DNA from: Planctomycetota bacterium | Lineage (GTDB): Bacteria; Planctomycetota; Planctomycetia; Planctomycetales; Planctomycetaceae | Direction of reading: 5' to 3' | Assembly: GCA_003388505.1 (NCBI GenBank) | Contig: QQVO01000040.1 | Span: forward strand, 1 to 61,298 | Length of the DNA stretch: 61,298 bases | Shown: piece by piece, positions 34,861-45,868 of the stretch | How positions within the stretch are numbered: position 1 is the first letter of the stretch | How the letters are laid out: each line of letters starts with the position of its first letter | Notes under the pieces: generated by a model | What the model saw: only the letters and a program-made list of their open reading frames with translations | Told to the model about the DNA's origin: nothing | Databases searched by the model: none | Program-made: the position numbers and the translations under genes

Positions 34861-34916
34861 TCGACCCTCGACCCTCGACCCTCGACCATCGACCCTCGAC
34901 CCTCGACCCTCGACCA
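34861..34916. repeat. Tandem heptanucleotide repeat with 28-bp higher order
   Basis: Eight 7-base units (TCGACCC, every fourth one TCGACCA) form two 28-base superunits. The array sits in the intergenic region between the divergent ferritin-like and aminotransferase genes, about 70 bases before the aminotransferase start. Copy number could vary and affect spacing of regulatory sites. Confidence 0.8.
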
Positions 34917-34988
34917 TCCCCCTCTTGACCCCCTCACCCCCCAACTGCCACGATGCAAACAAGCAAGTTCATCCTCAGAAAGTCGTGA

Positions 34989-36284
34989 ATGTCCACTAAT
35001 ACCGAGACAACCGCCGCAACCATCCGGCTCAGCCGTCGCTGGCATTACGCGCGGGAGCAGGCGATCAGTTTTCTCATGCAGCAGGCGGTCGAGAATCCCG
35101 ACGTCATCTCGCTCGCCGCAGGCCTCGTCGATTCCCAGAGCCTCCCCGTCGCCGAAACCCGAACCGCCCTCGCCGAGATTTTCGAGGACGAGTCGCGCGC
35201 CCGGCAAGCGCTGCAGTACGGCACAACGCCCGGCGCCGAAGACGTCCGACTCGCCGTCCTCGACCACTTCGCCCGGCAGGAACGCTGCCCCACCAAAGAC
35301 CTCGGCATCGACGCCGGCCAGTTGGTTCTCACCACAGGATCCCAACAACTCCTCTCCATCGTCTGCGAAATTCTGCTCGATGAAGGCGACATCTGCCTCG
35401 TCGCCGGACCGACCTACTTCGTCTTCCTTGGCAACCTCAACGGCGTCGGAGCGGAAGCCGTCTCCGTCCCGGCCGATGAAAACGGCATGCTGACCGGCGC
35501 CCTCGACAACACGCTCGCGGAACTCGACCGCGCCGGGCAACTCGATCGCGTCAAGATGATCTACGCCGTCAGCTACTACGATAACCCGAGCGGGACCAGT
35601 CTCAGCCCCGAGCGCCGCCGGGAGATCGTCGAGATCGCCCGCCGCTGGTCCCGCCGTCAGCGGATCTTCGTGCTGGAAGACGCCGCCTACCGCGAACTCC
35701 GTTACGACGGACCGCTGTTGGAGAGCATCTGGAGCTGCGACGAGTCCCGGCAGCACGTGATCTACACCCAGACCTACTCCAAAACCTATTCCCCCGGTCT
35801 GCGCGTCGGATTCGGGGTCGTCCCCCGAGAACTGGTCGGCCCCATCTGCGACCGCAAGGGAAACGAAGACTTCGGCTCGGCCAACCTCAACCAGCGGCTC
35901 ATCGCCTGCGTCCTCCGCAACGGCCTGTACGACAAACACGTCGAGGACGTGCAGACCGCCTACCGCAGGAAGCGCAATGCCATGCTCGCCGCCGCCGAAG
36001 AGCATTTCTCGAAACTCGCAGGCGTCACCTGGGTCCATCCGCACGGCGGTCTGTACGTCTGGATGTCGCTCCCCGAACAGATTCACACCGGCTTCAACAG
36101 CCCGCTGTTCGACCGGGCCGTCCATCACGAGGGGGTGATGTACGTCCCGGGCGAACTTTTCTACGCCGGCGAGCGCGCCGAGCGGCCCGCGCATCAGATG
36201 CGGCTCAGCTACGGCGTCCAGACTCCCGACGGCATCCGGGAAGGCATCGCCCGCCTCGCCCGCGCCGTCAAATCTGTCATCTAA
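34989..36284 (+). CDS. PLP-dependent aminotransferase (class I/II)
   Basis: The 431-residue protein has the fold type I aminotransferase features: LQYGTTPGAEDVRLAVLDHF, TTGSQQLLSIV, and the Asn of SYYDNPSGTSL. The PLP-binding lysine is Lys265 in QTYSKTYSPGLRVGF. The sequence most resembles the 2-aminoadipate aminotransferase / MocR-type group. Substrate cannot be fixed from sequence; aromatic or branched amino acids are alternatives. It starts at ATG 34989, has no close operon partner, and ends 5 bases before a perfect hairpin. Confidence 0.88.
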   Translation: MSTNTETTAATIRLSRRWHYAREQAISFLMQQAVENPDVISLAAGLVDSQSLPVAETRTALAEIFEDESRARQALQYGTTPGAEDVRLAVLDHFARQERCPTKDLGIDAGQLVLTTGSQQLLSIVCEILLDEGDICLVAGPTYFVFLGNLNGVGAEAVSVPADENGMLTGALDNTLAELDRAGQLDRVKMIYAVSYYDNPSGTSLSPERRREIVEIARRWSRRQRIFVLEDAAYRELRYDGPLLESIWSCDESRQHVIYTQTYSKTYSPGLRVGFGVVPRELVGPICDRKGNEDFGSANLNQRLIACVLRNGLYDKHVEDVQTAYRRKRNAMLAAAEEHFSKLAGVTWVHPHGGLYVWMSLPEQIHTGFNSPLFDRAVHHEGVMYVPGELFYAGERAERPAHQMRLSYGVQTPDGIREGIARLARAVKSVI

Positions 36285-36288
36285 CAAA

Positions 36289-36314
36289 GCCCACGGGTCG
36301 CAACCCGTGGGCTG
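36289..36314. terminator. Hairpin between convergent genes
   Basis: AGCCCACGGGT-CGCA-ACCCGTGGGCT is a perfect 11-bp stem between the aminotransferase (plus) and TPR (minus) stop codons. The position suggests a bidirectional terminator, though it lacks a T tract and resembles other repetitive hairpins in the window. Confidence 0.5.
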
Positions 36315-36320
36315 CCCCGT

Positions 36321-36635
36321 TCACTCCCCCAGCGTCTCCAGAAACTCTCTCATCTCCCCCTCGGCGTGCGCGTCGCCGGTCCGCCCCGCCACGCCGATCC
36401 CTTCCTGCAGAATCTGCCGCGCCGCCCCGGCGTCCCCCCGCTCCGCCAGCACCTGCCCCAGGTGGAAATACGCCGCCACGTAATCACCGTCGAGGCCAAT
36501 CACCTTCCGCAGTCCGTCCGCCGCGGCGGCAAGGTCGCCCTCGGTGCGGTCTTCCATCGCGATCCCGTAATGCAGGAACGGATCGTCGGGACTCGACTTC
36601 AGCATTTCCTCGAGTTTTTCGCGTCTCGTCGGCAT
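36321..36635 (-). CDS. Small TPR-repeat protein
   Basis: The 104-residue protein consists of about two and a half tetratricopeptide repeats: FLHYGIAMEDRTEGDLAAAADGL, VAAYFHLGQVLAERGDAGAA and a shortened third. It has no signal peptide. TPRs mediate protein binding; the partner is unknown. It is convergent with the aminotransferase gene. Confidence 0.8.
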   Translation of the reverse strand: MPTRREKLEEMLKSSPDDPFLHYGIAMEDRTEGDLAAAADGLRKVIGLDGDYVAAYFHLGQVLAERGDAGAARQILQEGIGVAGRTGDAHAEGEMREFLETLGE

Positions 36636-37008
36636 TCTGATCTCAGTCAGGTGTTCTCAAGGAGGGGCCGCTCGTTCGTCAGTCGTATCCGCTGCAGTTG
36701 CAAAAACCCGCTCGAATCCAGGCCATCGCGCACAACCCCCTGTGCCCTCAAGCCAGGTTATTCACTCAAACCGCCCGAATCGATGTCGAATCGCCGAATT
36801 GGCGCAGAGCCGCCCGCAAACTTTCACTCCCTCAACATCGGACAACTAGGCAAGTTGTGCGCCATCGGGACCGCCGTTTCAAGCGTGGCGAGAGGCGTGG
36901 CCGATTCAGCCCTTTGCGGAGACCGAAGGAGCGCGCTCTCCAGCCGGCTAAGGGATCTGGCCAGCACGTTGAATCGCCCCGACGACACGCCCAGGAACAG
37001 GTCCGCTG
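36636..37008. other. Divergent intergenic region
   Basis: No gene is supported in the 373 bases between the TPR gene and the HtrA-like gene. Frames exist but are arginine-rich artefacts of GC content. It should contain both promoters; none is clear enough to mark. Confidence 0.4.
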
Positions 37009-38448
<1,440 letters not shown>

Positions 38449-38623
38449 CCTCGCTCCAGTCGCCCATCGCCCGCTCCGCACACCGGACGCCACCGTGCGT
38501 TCGGATCATGAGAGAACGGCCCGCCTTGACCTGCTTGCTGATCCCGGCGACTCGCCCTAGATTGGCCGGTGGCCGGCCGTTGCAGCCGGCAAACCGGATC
38601 GATGCGAGTCCACCGGCTGTCTC

Positions 38624-39595
38624 ATGGCTGAATCAAGCGGAGAGTTCGCACTGATCGACTGGATCCGGCGCAACTCCGCCCGGCAACCGCAAGTCGAAAC
38701 CGGTATCGGCGATGATGCAGCCGTCCTGCGGTTTGACTCCGGGCGGACGATCGTCACGGCCGACATGCTCATGGACGGCGTCCACTTCCGGCTGAGTGAA
38801 TCCACTCCCGAATCAGTCGGCCGCAAGTGTCTCGCCGTGAACCTCAGCGACGTCGCCGCCATGGCGGGGCAGCCCACAGCCGCCTTCCTCTGTCTCGCTC
38901 TGCCGCGCACCGGCGGCGCCCCGCTGGCCGAACGACTCTACGACGGAATGAAACCGTTGGCAGAGCAGTTCAATGTCGAAATCGCCGGCGGCGATACGAA
39001 CATCTGGGACGGCCCGCTCGTCGTCTCCGTCACGATCCTCGGCGAACCGGCCGGTGTGGAACCGATCCTGCGCAGCGGCGCACATCCGGGAGACTGGCTG
39101 CTCGTCACCGGCTCGCTCGGCGGCAGTCTCAGCGGACGGCATCTGACCTTCACACCGCGTGTGCAAGAAGCGATGGCGCTCGCCCGCAGCGCCAGTCTCC
39201 ACGCCATGATCGATCTGAGCGACGGACTCGCGTCCGATCTGAGGCACATCCTGAGAGAGAGCCAGGTCGGCGCACTGATCGACGCCAACACCATCCCGAT
39301 CAGCGACGATGTCGACCCCGCGCTGTCACCGGCCGAACAGCTGCACCACGCCCTGACCGACGGTGAAGACTTCGAACTGCTGCTGACCCTCTCCCCCGAG
39401 CAGGGCGCCGCGCTCCTACAGAATCCGCCCGTCGAAGCTCGCTTGACGAAAATCGGAACGATCTCCGCTGAGCAGCGCTGCTTAATGGTCGACTTCGACG
39501 GCGAGACGGTGGAACTCCCCTCCGGAGGATGGGAGCACAGGTTCGGCAGCACCGAACCGGATGATTCACCACCCAGTCGCGGAGACACGGAGTAA
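38624..39595 (+). CDS. thiL: Thiamine-monophosphate kinase
   Basis: The 323-residue protein matches ThiL in length and motifs: GIGDDAAVL and VTADMLMDGVHF near the N-terminus, then CLAVNLSDVAAMAG, IAGGDTN, MIDLSDGLASDL and DGEDFELL. These residues bind Mg-ATP and thiamine phosphate in this AIR-synthase-related fold. It performs the last step of thiamine diphosphate synthesis, phosphorylating TMP to TPP. I looked upstream for a TPP riboswitch and saw none. The C-terminal tail after residue 305 is short and unstructured. Confidence 0.93.
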   Translation: MAESSGEFALIDWIRRNSARQPQVETGIGDDAAVLRFDSGRTIVTADMLMDGVHFRLSESTPESVGRKCLAVNLSDVAAMAGQPTAAFLCLALPRTGGAPLAERLYDGMKPLAEQFNVEIAGGDTNIWDGPLVVSVTILGEPAGVEPILRSGAHPGDWLLVTGSLGGSLSGRHLTFTPRVQEAMALARSASLHAMIDLSDGLASDLRHILRESQVGALIDANTIPISDDVDPALSPAEQLHHALTDGEDFELLLTLSPEQGAALLQNPPVEARLTKIGTISAEQRCLMVDFDGETVELPSGGWEHRFGSTEPDDSPPSRGDTE

Positions 39596-39664
39596 TTTCA
39601 TCGTGAGATCCACGGGGACCGCGCCACATGACTCGGTGGTGACATCCTTGATGAATAATCCGCG

Positions 39665-41014
39665 CTACCGCGAACGATTTCGATTCATCCGGTGCGTGAT
39701 CAACAGGGCCATCTCCATCGCCTGCTCGTAATTGAGGCGGGGATCCACGGCGCTCTTGTAGGCCTCCCTCAGATCGGAATCCTTCAGACCCCGTGCACCG
39801 CCGGTGCACTCGGTGACGTTCTCCCCGGTCAGTTCAAAGTGCACGCCGCCGAGGATCGATCCCGCCCGCTCGTGGATCGCAAACGCCTCTTCCAGCTCGC
39901 TGAGAATCGACTCGAACCGCCGCGTCTTGAGGCCGTCGGCAGTCGTTGTCGTGTTGCCGTGCATCGGGTCGCAGCACCACAACACGGTCCGTTGCTCGTT
40001 CTGCACGGCCTCGATCAGCGCCGGGAGAGACTCGGCGATCTGATCCGCGCCGAAGCGATGAATCAGTGTCAGCCGGCCCGGCTCCTGCTCGGGATCCAGC
40101 ACGCGAATCAGTTGCACCAGTTCCTGACCGGTGATGGACGGACCGATCTTCACGCCGATCGGATTGCGGATGCCCCGGAAGTATTCGACATGCGCCTCGT
40201 CGAGGGCGCGGGTCCGATCGCCGATCCAGGGAAAGTGCGTCGTGAGGTTGTACCAGCCCGTGCGGCGCGGCACCTGCCGGGTCTGCGATTCCTCGTAGGG
40301 CAGGTGCAGCCCCTCGTGACTTGTATAAAATTCAGCCCGCTTCAACTGCCGGATGTCCGCGCCGGCGACCGACTCCATCAGCGAGATCGCGTCGCTGATC
40401 GACTGGACGATCGAGTGATATTCAGCGGCCTGGGGCGAGTGGGACACGAATCCCAGATCCCAGTACTCCGGATGGTGTAGATCCGCGAAGCCCCCTTCCA
40501 CAAGGGAGCGGATGAAGTTCAGCGTCAGTCCGGCCCGCTCGTAGCCCCGCAGCAGCAGTTCCGGATCGGGCCGGCGATCCTCCAGCGTGAAGGCCCTGCG
40601 GTTGATCAGATCGCCGCGGTAGACCGGCAGCGTGGCGTCGCCGCGGGTTTCGGTCTCCGAGGAGCGCGGCTTGGCGAACTGGCCCGCGAAACGGCCGGCG
40701 CGGATCACCGGCTTGCGGCACCCATAGATCAGAACCACGCTCATCTGCAGCAGGATCTTGAGCTTTGCGGCGATGTTCGGAGACTGGCAGTCGTCAAAGC
40801 TCTCGCAGCAGTCGCCTCCCTGCAGCAAAAACATTTCACCCCGCGCAGCCGCCGCGAGTTCCGATTTCAGGGTTTCGATTTCCCAGCTTGTCACAAGCGG
40901 CGGCAGTCGGCTCAAACGGCTGAACACGTCGGCCACGGCCGACTCGGACGGATAAGCAACCTGCTGACGGGCAGGCTTCGTGCGCCAGGAGGAAGGCGAC
41001 CACTCGTGAGTCAT
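39665..41014 (-). CDS. Type II 3-deoxy-7-phosphoheptulonate (DAHP) synthase
   Basis: The 449-residue length and motifs fit the class II (plant/mycobacterial-type) enzyme: EMFLLQGGDCCESFD, VIRAGRFAGQFAKPRS, LPVYRGDLIN and FYTSHEGLHLPYE. Later motifs are GVKIGPSI, LIHRFGADQI, CDPMHGNT and GGVHFELTGENVTEC. The cysteine, histidine, glutamate and aspartate of these motifs coordinate the metal. It condenses PEP and erythrose 4-phosphate at the entry to the shikimate pathway. It is convergent with thiL. The extra N-terminal regulatory helices of the mycobacterial form are short here. Confidence 0.93.
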   Translation of the reverse strand: MTHEWSPSSWRTKPARQQVAYPSESAVADVFSRLSRLPPLVTSWEIETLKSELAAAARGEMFLLQGGDCCESFDDCQSPNIAAKLKILLQMSVVLIYGCRKPVIRAGRFAGQFAKPRSSETETRGDATLPVYRGDLINRRAFTLEDRRPDPELLLRGYERAGLTLNFIRSLVEGGFADLHHPEYWDLGFVSHSPQAAEYHSIVQSISDAISLMESVAGADIRQLKRAEFYTSHEGLHLPYEESQTRQVPRRTGWYNLTTHFPWIGDRTRALDEAHVEYFRGIRNPIGVKIGPSITGQELVQLIRVLDPEQEPGRLTLIHRFGADQIAESLPALIEAVQNEQRTVLWCCDPMHGNTTTTADGLKTRRFESILSELEEAFAIHERAGSILGGVHFELTGENVTECTGGARGLKDSDLREAYKSAVDPRLNYEQAMEMALLITHRMNRNRSR

Positions 41015-41560
41015 GGGGAGATCCAGCGTGCGGGAATCGGGCGCGGCGACCTATCGTCTCAGGTCCGCCGCAACAGTCCAATGGTAGCTGTTCTCATCCG
41101 TATGGCCGACACTCTTGCCGAATTCGTGAAGGCTCGCGAACCCTCGGTTCAACCGCCGCCGATCTCAGAAACCCAGGCCCCGTCGCGCCGTATGAGACCG
41201 CGAACTCCCGCAGAAACGCCTCCACTCAGAAGTCCTCGTACCACTCAATGCCATTGACTCCCCACACTGCTCCGGTCCCTTTATATTCGCAGCGCGGTTC
41301 ACCGATAACCTGAGGCTGAGTGACTCATCAAGAGTTGCAACACTGAGGCACAGAGCGGCCAGCGGACACAACCAATGTCGCCGACTCGCTCCGCCGAGCC
41401 GGTCGGCATTGCGATCCCGCAAGACACGCCGCATCCGAATCTCACAGACTCTGAACCAACGACAAAACGCTCTCAAACAATGTTGATTGATCGAATGCAA
41501 ACTCGCCGGAAAAACACCACCACACTCAAGTGCGGACGGCACGAAGAGCACATATCACGT
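41015..41560. other. Intergenic region before the DUF1080-like gene
   Basis: No additional gene is supported in about 545 bases. An open frame running from 41375 into the lipoprotein gene is rejected as its start because the signal peptide begins at 41561. Confidence 0.4.
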
Positions 41561-42250
41561 ATGAAGACACTGCACGCTTCACTGATCTTGATCCCGGTGG
41601 TCCTCAACGGTTGTTCACAGCGCGAGGCGCCTGATGTGGACGTCGAACCGGTGCCGGTCGCACCGCACGAGTCCGCAACCGACGAGAGCCCTTACCTCGT
41701 CGAGGAAGACGGTTTCACCATCCTCTCGCTCGACGACTTCGTCGAGTTTCCCTCACACACCGACGCCTGGCGCGAGGAAGATGGTGTCCTGATCTGCAGC
41801 GGCGACCCGCGAGGATACCTGCACAGCAGTAAGCCCTACGAAAACTTCACCCTGCGCGCCGAGTACCGTTTCGCCCCGCTCGACGACGGCGCAGAAAAGC
41901 CCGCCGAACCGAACACCGGATTCATGATCCACATTCAGGAGCCGCACAAGATCTGGCCGGTTTCACTCGAGGTGCAGGGCAAGCACTCCGAAATGTGTTC
42001 GATCAAAGCCAACGGCGGAGCGGCCGAGTTGACCATCGACGACTTTCCGGAAGGACGAGAGGCCGCTCGCTTGCCGGTGGGTGACTGGAACGCCGTCGAA
42101 ATCGTTTCGATCGACGGGGCGCTCATCGCACGCCTCAACGGAGCCAACGTCTGCAGCAGCGAACCGGGCGAACTCTCCTCCGGGATGATCGGCCTGCAAT
42201 CGGAAGGGTTCGAAGTCCAATTCCGCAATCTCCGCATCCGCGAAAACTGA
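41561..42250 (+). CDS. Lipoprotein with DUF1080 (3-keto-disaccharide hydrolase-like) domain
   Basis: ATG 41561 gives 229 residues beginning MKTLHASLILIPVVLNGCSQ, a lipoprotein signal peptide with lipobox L-N-G-C. The rest is a concanavalin-like beta sandwich typical of DUF1080: WREEDGVLICSG, LRAEYRFAP, NTGFMIHIQEP, WNAVEIVSIDGALIARLNG and IGLQSEGFEVQFRNLRI. DUF1080 proteins are strongly expanded in planctomycetes. Some have been assigned hydrolytic activity on 3-keto sugars. It should be anchored to a membrane facing the periplasm. Confidence 0.88.
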   Translation: MKTLHASLILIPVVLNGCSQREAPDVDVEPVPVAPHESATDESPYLVEEDGFTILSLDDFVEFPSHTDAWREEDGVLICSGDPRGYLHSSKPYENFTLRAEYRFAPLDDGAEKPAEPNTGFMIHIQEPHKIWPVSLEVQGKHSEMCSIKANGGAAELTIDDFPEGREAARLPVGDWNAVEIVSIDGALIARLNGANVCSSEPGELSSGMIGLQSEGFEVQFRNLRIREN

Positions 42251-42278
42251 TCTTGTAACCGCATTCAGCGCCGCATCG

Positions 42279-43850
42279 TCACGGCGATTCCGACTCGTCT
42301 TCAACCGTCAACAAAATCCCGCCTGGCCCGGTGACGTAACCCAGACCGGCCTGGTCAAGCACCGCCACCAGAATGCCCTGCACCGTTGTATCGACAAGGC
42401 TCACGCTGACCGGTTGTTCCAGCAGGTCCGCCTGACCCGCCTCAAAAACGCGACCGGCGTCGATCGGCACCCCGGCCATCTCTTCGACCTGCAACAGCAG
42501 AGCCGCTGCCGGAACGGGACTCTCCTGCTGAAACTCGACGATCCTCTGGCGCAGTGCGGCGTCCACGTCGAACAGCGGTTCGTCCGGCGCCATCTCCACT
42601 TCGATCGGCCGGTCATCCGCCTCCTCTTCATCCGCCGCAACCTGCACTTCGTCTTCAGCCGGCATCGCGTCCGCGACGGGGACCGGCTCTTCGCTCTTCT
42701 CGCCCGGTTCCCCCGGCACGGCCGCATCGAGCGGAAAGCCGTCTGCCATCGCCGCCATCCGCCGCATCAACAGCGGATCGATGTCCTCGGACAGAAACCG
42801 GACGCTGCCGTCTGCCATCAGGACGAACATCCCGTCCCCCTGCCCCGTGCCGAAGCCGTCCGGTCCGTTGATATACGGCTCTTCAACAAATGGACGAATC
42901 GTCCCCCGTCCTCCCGACGCCCACGAGGCAACGTCGGTCTGCACCCCCGCGACCATCATCGTCGACGACAGCCCGTCAGTAACGTCCTCCGCACGCGCCG
43001 TCCGGTTCCATCCGAAGATCCCCGCCCGCGGATGATCGACCGGCAGTGAAGCCGCATCCGCGCCGACGCCGGCGACGCCGGCGAAATTCGTCGCCGGGTA
43101 CCCCGCTCCGCCGACCAGTTGGCCGGTTGACGGATTCAGCAGCATATCGATCCGCTGCCGGACGAAGCGGTCGTTCAGTGGGTCGCTCCATCCCCGGTCC
43201 CACAACGGCTGAGCCCCGTCCGGATCGCTCTCCGCAACCAGCGCCGCGATCCACCCGAATCGCTCACCCCGCGGCAGTGCGGGATTCTCCGACGGCGCGC
43301 CCGGAAACTGGCCGAACTGTTCCCGGTAGTCAGCGATCGACCGGCCGACTTCAGCCAGTCTCGCCTCGATCAGCTCCCCCTCGCGCGGATCGACGACAGC
43401 CGGCCTCTGAGGTTTCACGCCGTCCGATTCGAAGCCTGAGTCCACCGATCGTTCATCGCCCTCTCCGCCGGCCGGGGAATCGACACCCGTCCCGCGAAAG
43501 ACGACGAATAACGCCGCGCCGAACACGAGCGCGGCCACAATCCAGCCGATCGCTGCGGGACTTCCCACGCGCCGCTTCGGCCGCGCTGGAATGTTCGTCG
43601 CAGCAGTAGGGGGACTCCTCTTAGACGTCACAGAGGCGTCCGGCTTCTTCGCCGATGCGGCAGGCTCGCCCGCTTTCCCTGGCGACGATTTCTCGACGAC
43701 CGCCACTCCGTGCAGCGTTCCGTCCACAGACGCCTTCACCAGAATCGGCTTCGTGCAGTCCGGACAGTTCACCGTCCGCCCCGCATAGCTGCGATCCCGA
43801 ACCCGCAATCGCGCTGCACAGGAGGGACAGGAGAACTCGTGAATGTCCAT
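42279..43850 (-). CDS. Zinc-ribbon membrane protein with DUF1559-like H-X9-DG tail
   Basis: ATG 43850 gives 523 residues. The N-terminus has a zinc ribbon (CPSCAARLRV and NCPDCTKPILV), a proline/serine linker, and one membrane helix (IGWIVAALVFGAALFVVF). The outer part contains the body of DUF1559-type proteins (FGWNRTARAEDVTDGLSSTMMVAG and FVLMADGSVRFLSEDIDPLLMRR, in parts). Both a D-G-x-S-x-T and a terminal M-A-D-G-S-V block are present. The last 130 residues are acidic, then an STN/secretin-like fold. The ribbon faces the cytoplasm. It is 57 bases downstream of a gene with the same ribbon-helix plan, so the two are probably an operon. Confidence 0.8.
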   Translation of the reverse strand: MDIHEFSCPSCAARLRVRDRSYAGRTVNCPDCTKPILVKASVDGTLHGVAVVEKSSPGKAGEPAASAKKPDASVTSKRSPPTAATNIPARPKRRVGSPAAIGWIVAALVFGAALFVVFRGTGVDSPAGGEGDERSVDSGFESDGVKPQRPAVVDPREGELIEARLAEVGRSIADYREQFGQFPGAPSENPALPRGERFGWIAALVAESDPDGAQPLWDRGWSDPLNDRFVRQRIDMLLNPSTGQLVGGAGYPATNFAGVAGVGADAASLPVDHPRAGIFGWNRTARAEDVTDGLSSTMMVAGVQTDVASWASGGRGTIRPFVEEPYINGPDGFGTGQGDGMFVLMADGSVRFLSEDIDPLLMRRMAAMADGFPLDAAVPGEPGEKSEEPVPVADAMPAEDEVQVAADEEEADDRPIEVEMAPDEPLFDVDAALRQRIVEFQQESPVPAAALLLQVEEMAGVPIDAGRVFEAGQADLLEQPVSVSLVDTTVQGILVAVLDQAGLGYVTGPGGILLTVEDESESP

Positions 43851-43906
43851 AACGGCGGCTGATTTCGCTTCCGGAGACCGGCTCTGACCGCACCGGCCCC
43901 GTTCGG

Positions 43907-45868
43907 TCACTCCGGATCAGGTTCGGGACCGATCAGATGAATCGTCTGTCCCTTCTGCAGGGCGAACTTCTTCGTGGTGACGATGATCGTCTTGGTTTCT
44001 TCGTCAATGCACACGACCATTCGCAGTTCCTCTTTCCCGTTGCTTTCGAGGGGATCGATGATGGCGTGGATCGCTTCCGAGGCCGGAACCACGCCCAGCT
44101 TGAATGTCTGCGGCATATTCTGCGTATAACCGGCGTCTTTCAGCGCGTCGCCATCGATGTCGAGCTTCACGCTCGTCTCCTCCGCGATATAGCGAAACGC
44201 GTCCTGCAGCGGTGTTCGACTGAACTCCGCGTCGATCTCCTGTTCCAGCCGTTCCGCAACAGTCTCCGGCAATTCGGGCCCCGTCTCGGCGACCGCCGGC
44301 GGAGGAGCGGAGCTGCCGCTGAAATCGGTCCGCCCCGCTTCATCCCACGTGATCAGTGTGGCCAGCGCAAGATTCGGAGCCGCCTTCGCCGGCAGCAGCG
44401 TGGTCAATCGCACAAACCGAGGTCCGGTCGTCGGCACCGTCGCCTGACGATACACCTCCACCATCGCCGGCAGGCGGCCGATGATCGTCCGCGCTCCCTT
44501 CCGGGCCGGATGCATCATGCGGGCCATCTCCATCAGATCCCGAGGAACCTCTTCAAACCGCGCCCCCAGCGTTTCCGCCAACCGCCGGGGCGTCATGATC
44601 TCCTGCGCATTGGCGATCCGCGTGCGGAAGATGAGATCGGAGTGCAGAGAGTCGCCGAGATGCACCGTCCAGCAGGCGGTTTCCACGTCGTCGCTGAAGG
44701 TGTCGAGCACCCGCTGGAACGCCGGTCGCGTGCCTTCCGAAAACAACCAGTCGTCGTGCCGGCGGACGTCGTCGACTTCCATCACCACCGTGAACAGCCG
44801 GCGACGGTCCGTGTAGTTGAGAAGTTGCAGGATCCCGTCCGTCGTCTGGTAGTTGGGAAGCGACACCCAGTCGGCCAGCTCGTCCCCCATCGACGCCGGA
44901 CAGATCGCAATCGTTCTTGCATCCCGGATCAGGTAAGCGTGCTCGGCGGCGCGATACAGCCGCAGTCCCCCCTCCTCGCGCAGCGGCTCTCCCCGAAACT
45001 CTTCGATCAGGTCCGAGAGTTTGGCCTCTTCCTTCAGTCTCACGACAGCCGCAACTTCCGGTTCCGTCCCCCGCGAGCCGAGAATGATCCCGATCAACGC
45101 CTCTTCGATCTCAGCCGGCTCGCGACGACACACCTCTTTCAGCTTCGCCGCAATCCAGTCGGTCACATTCTGCGTCAGACTGAAGCGAAACTGCTGGAAC
45201 TGCGGCTCGTCGCTCCACAACTCGGCCGGCCGCACGTGCAGCAGATAGTTGATCCCGCTCGGCATCATGTACAGTTCAATCGGCTGCGGCTCGCCCGGCA
45301 GCGGATTGGCCTGCTCCACCAGAGCCTGATTCTCCTCCAACTGGCTCTGCGTCAAAAACCACACCCCCTCGGTCGTCAGATCGTTCGGTGCAGCCGCCGG
45401 GGAGACGTCGCCGGAGGACTTCGATTCCGCCTGCTGCGAATCCTCGGCAACCGGCCGGTCGTCAATCTGCGACCGGATCAGCAGGAACACGCCGAAGGCA
45501 ATCACCGCCGTCGCCGCGCCCGCCACAATCGCCACGTTCCGCCGCTTCGCCCGCAGCCGTTTGATTTCCGCCAGCCGCGCCGTTGCGCTCACCTCCCCGC
45601 CCGGATCGACAACCGGGACGGGCGGGGTGAAGCCGGCCTCCGGCGAAGGCGCAGCAGCGGCCGTTTCGGGCACCCACTTGGCGCCCGTCCCCGTCGGCAG
45701 GGAGTCCTCCGCCAGTTCCAGTTCAACCTCCGGCTCCTCCGCCGGCTCGAGAACAAAGGCGTGGCTGCACGCCGGGCACTTGCCTCGGCGGCCGATCAGC
45801 GCCGGATCCTTGATCTTCAGATCGCGGCCGCATTCCGGACAATTCACGCGAATCGTTGTCGTGGCCAT
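43907..45868 (-). CDS. Zinc-ribbon membrane protein with STN-like C-terminal domain
   Basis: The 653-residue protein begins with a zinc ribbon (VNCPECGRDLKIKDP, CPACSHAFVL). A linker and a transmembrane helix follow near residues 112-131 (VAIVAGAATAVIAFGVFLLI), then a large extracytoplasmic domain. The last about 110 residues (EIDAEFSRTPLQDAFRYIAEE, VKLDIDGDALKDAGY, KTIIVTTKKFA) resemble the STN/secretin N-domain motifs repeated in planctomycete proteins. Function unknown. The architecture suggests a cytoplasmic sensor head and periplasmic binding part. Translation may be coupled to the following gene. Confidence 0.75.
   Translation of the reverse strand: MATTTIRVNCPECGRDLKIKDPALIGRRGKCPACSHAFVLEPAEEPEVELELAEDSLPTGTGAKWVPETAAAAPSPEAGFTPPVPVVDPGGEVSATARLAEIKRLRAKRRNVAIVAGAATAVIAFGVFLLIRSQIDDRPVAEDSQQAESKSSGDVSPAAAPNDLTTEGVWFLTQSQLEENQALVEQANPLPGEPQPIELYMMPSGINYLLHVRPAELWSDEPQFQQFRFSLTQNVTDWIAAKLKEVCRREPAEIEEALIGIILGSRGTEPEVAAVVRLKEEAKLSDLIEEFRGEPLREEGGLRLYRAAEHAYLIRDARTIAICPASMGDELADWVSLPNYQTTDGILQLLNYTDRRRLFTVVMEVDDVRRHDDWLFSEGTRPAFQRVLDTFSDDVETACWTVHLGDSLHSDLIFRTRIANAQEIMTPRRLAETLGARFEEVPRDLMEMARMMHPARKGARTIIGRLPAMVEVYRQATVPTTGPRFVRLTTLLPAKAAPNLALATLITWDEAGRTDFSGSSAPPPAVAETGPELPETVAERLEQEIDAEFSRTPLQDAFRYIAEETSVKLDIDGDALKDAGYTQNMPQTFKLGVVPASEAIHAIIDPLESNGKEELRMVVCIDEETKTIIVTTKKFALQKGQTIHLIGPEPDPE

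Noticed and set aside
38449-38623. TPP riboswitch upstream of thiL
   Set aside because: No match to the conserved CUGAGA and ACCUGA blocks of the THI element was seen.
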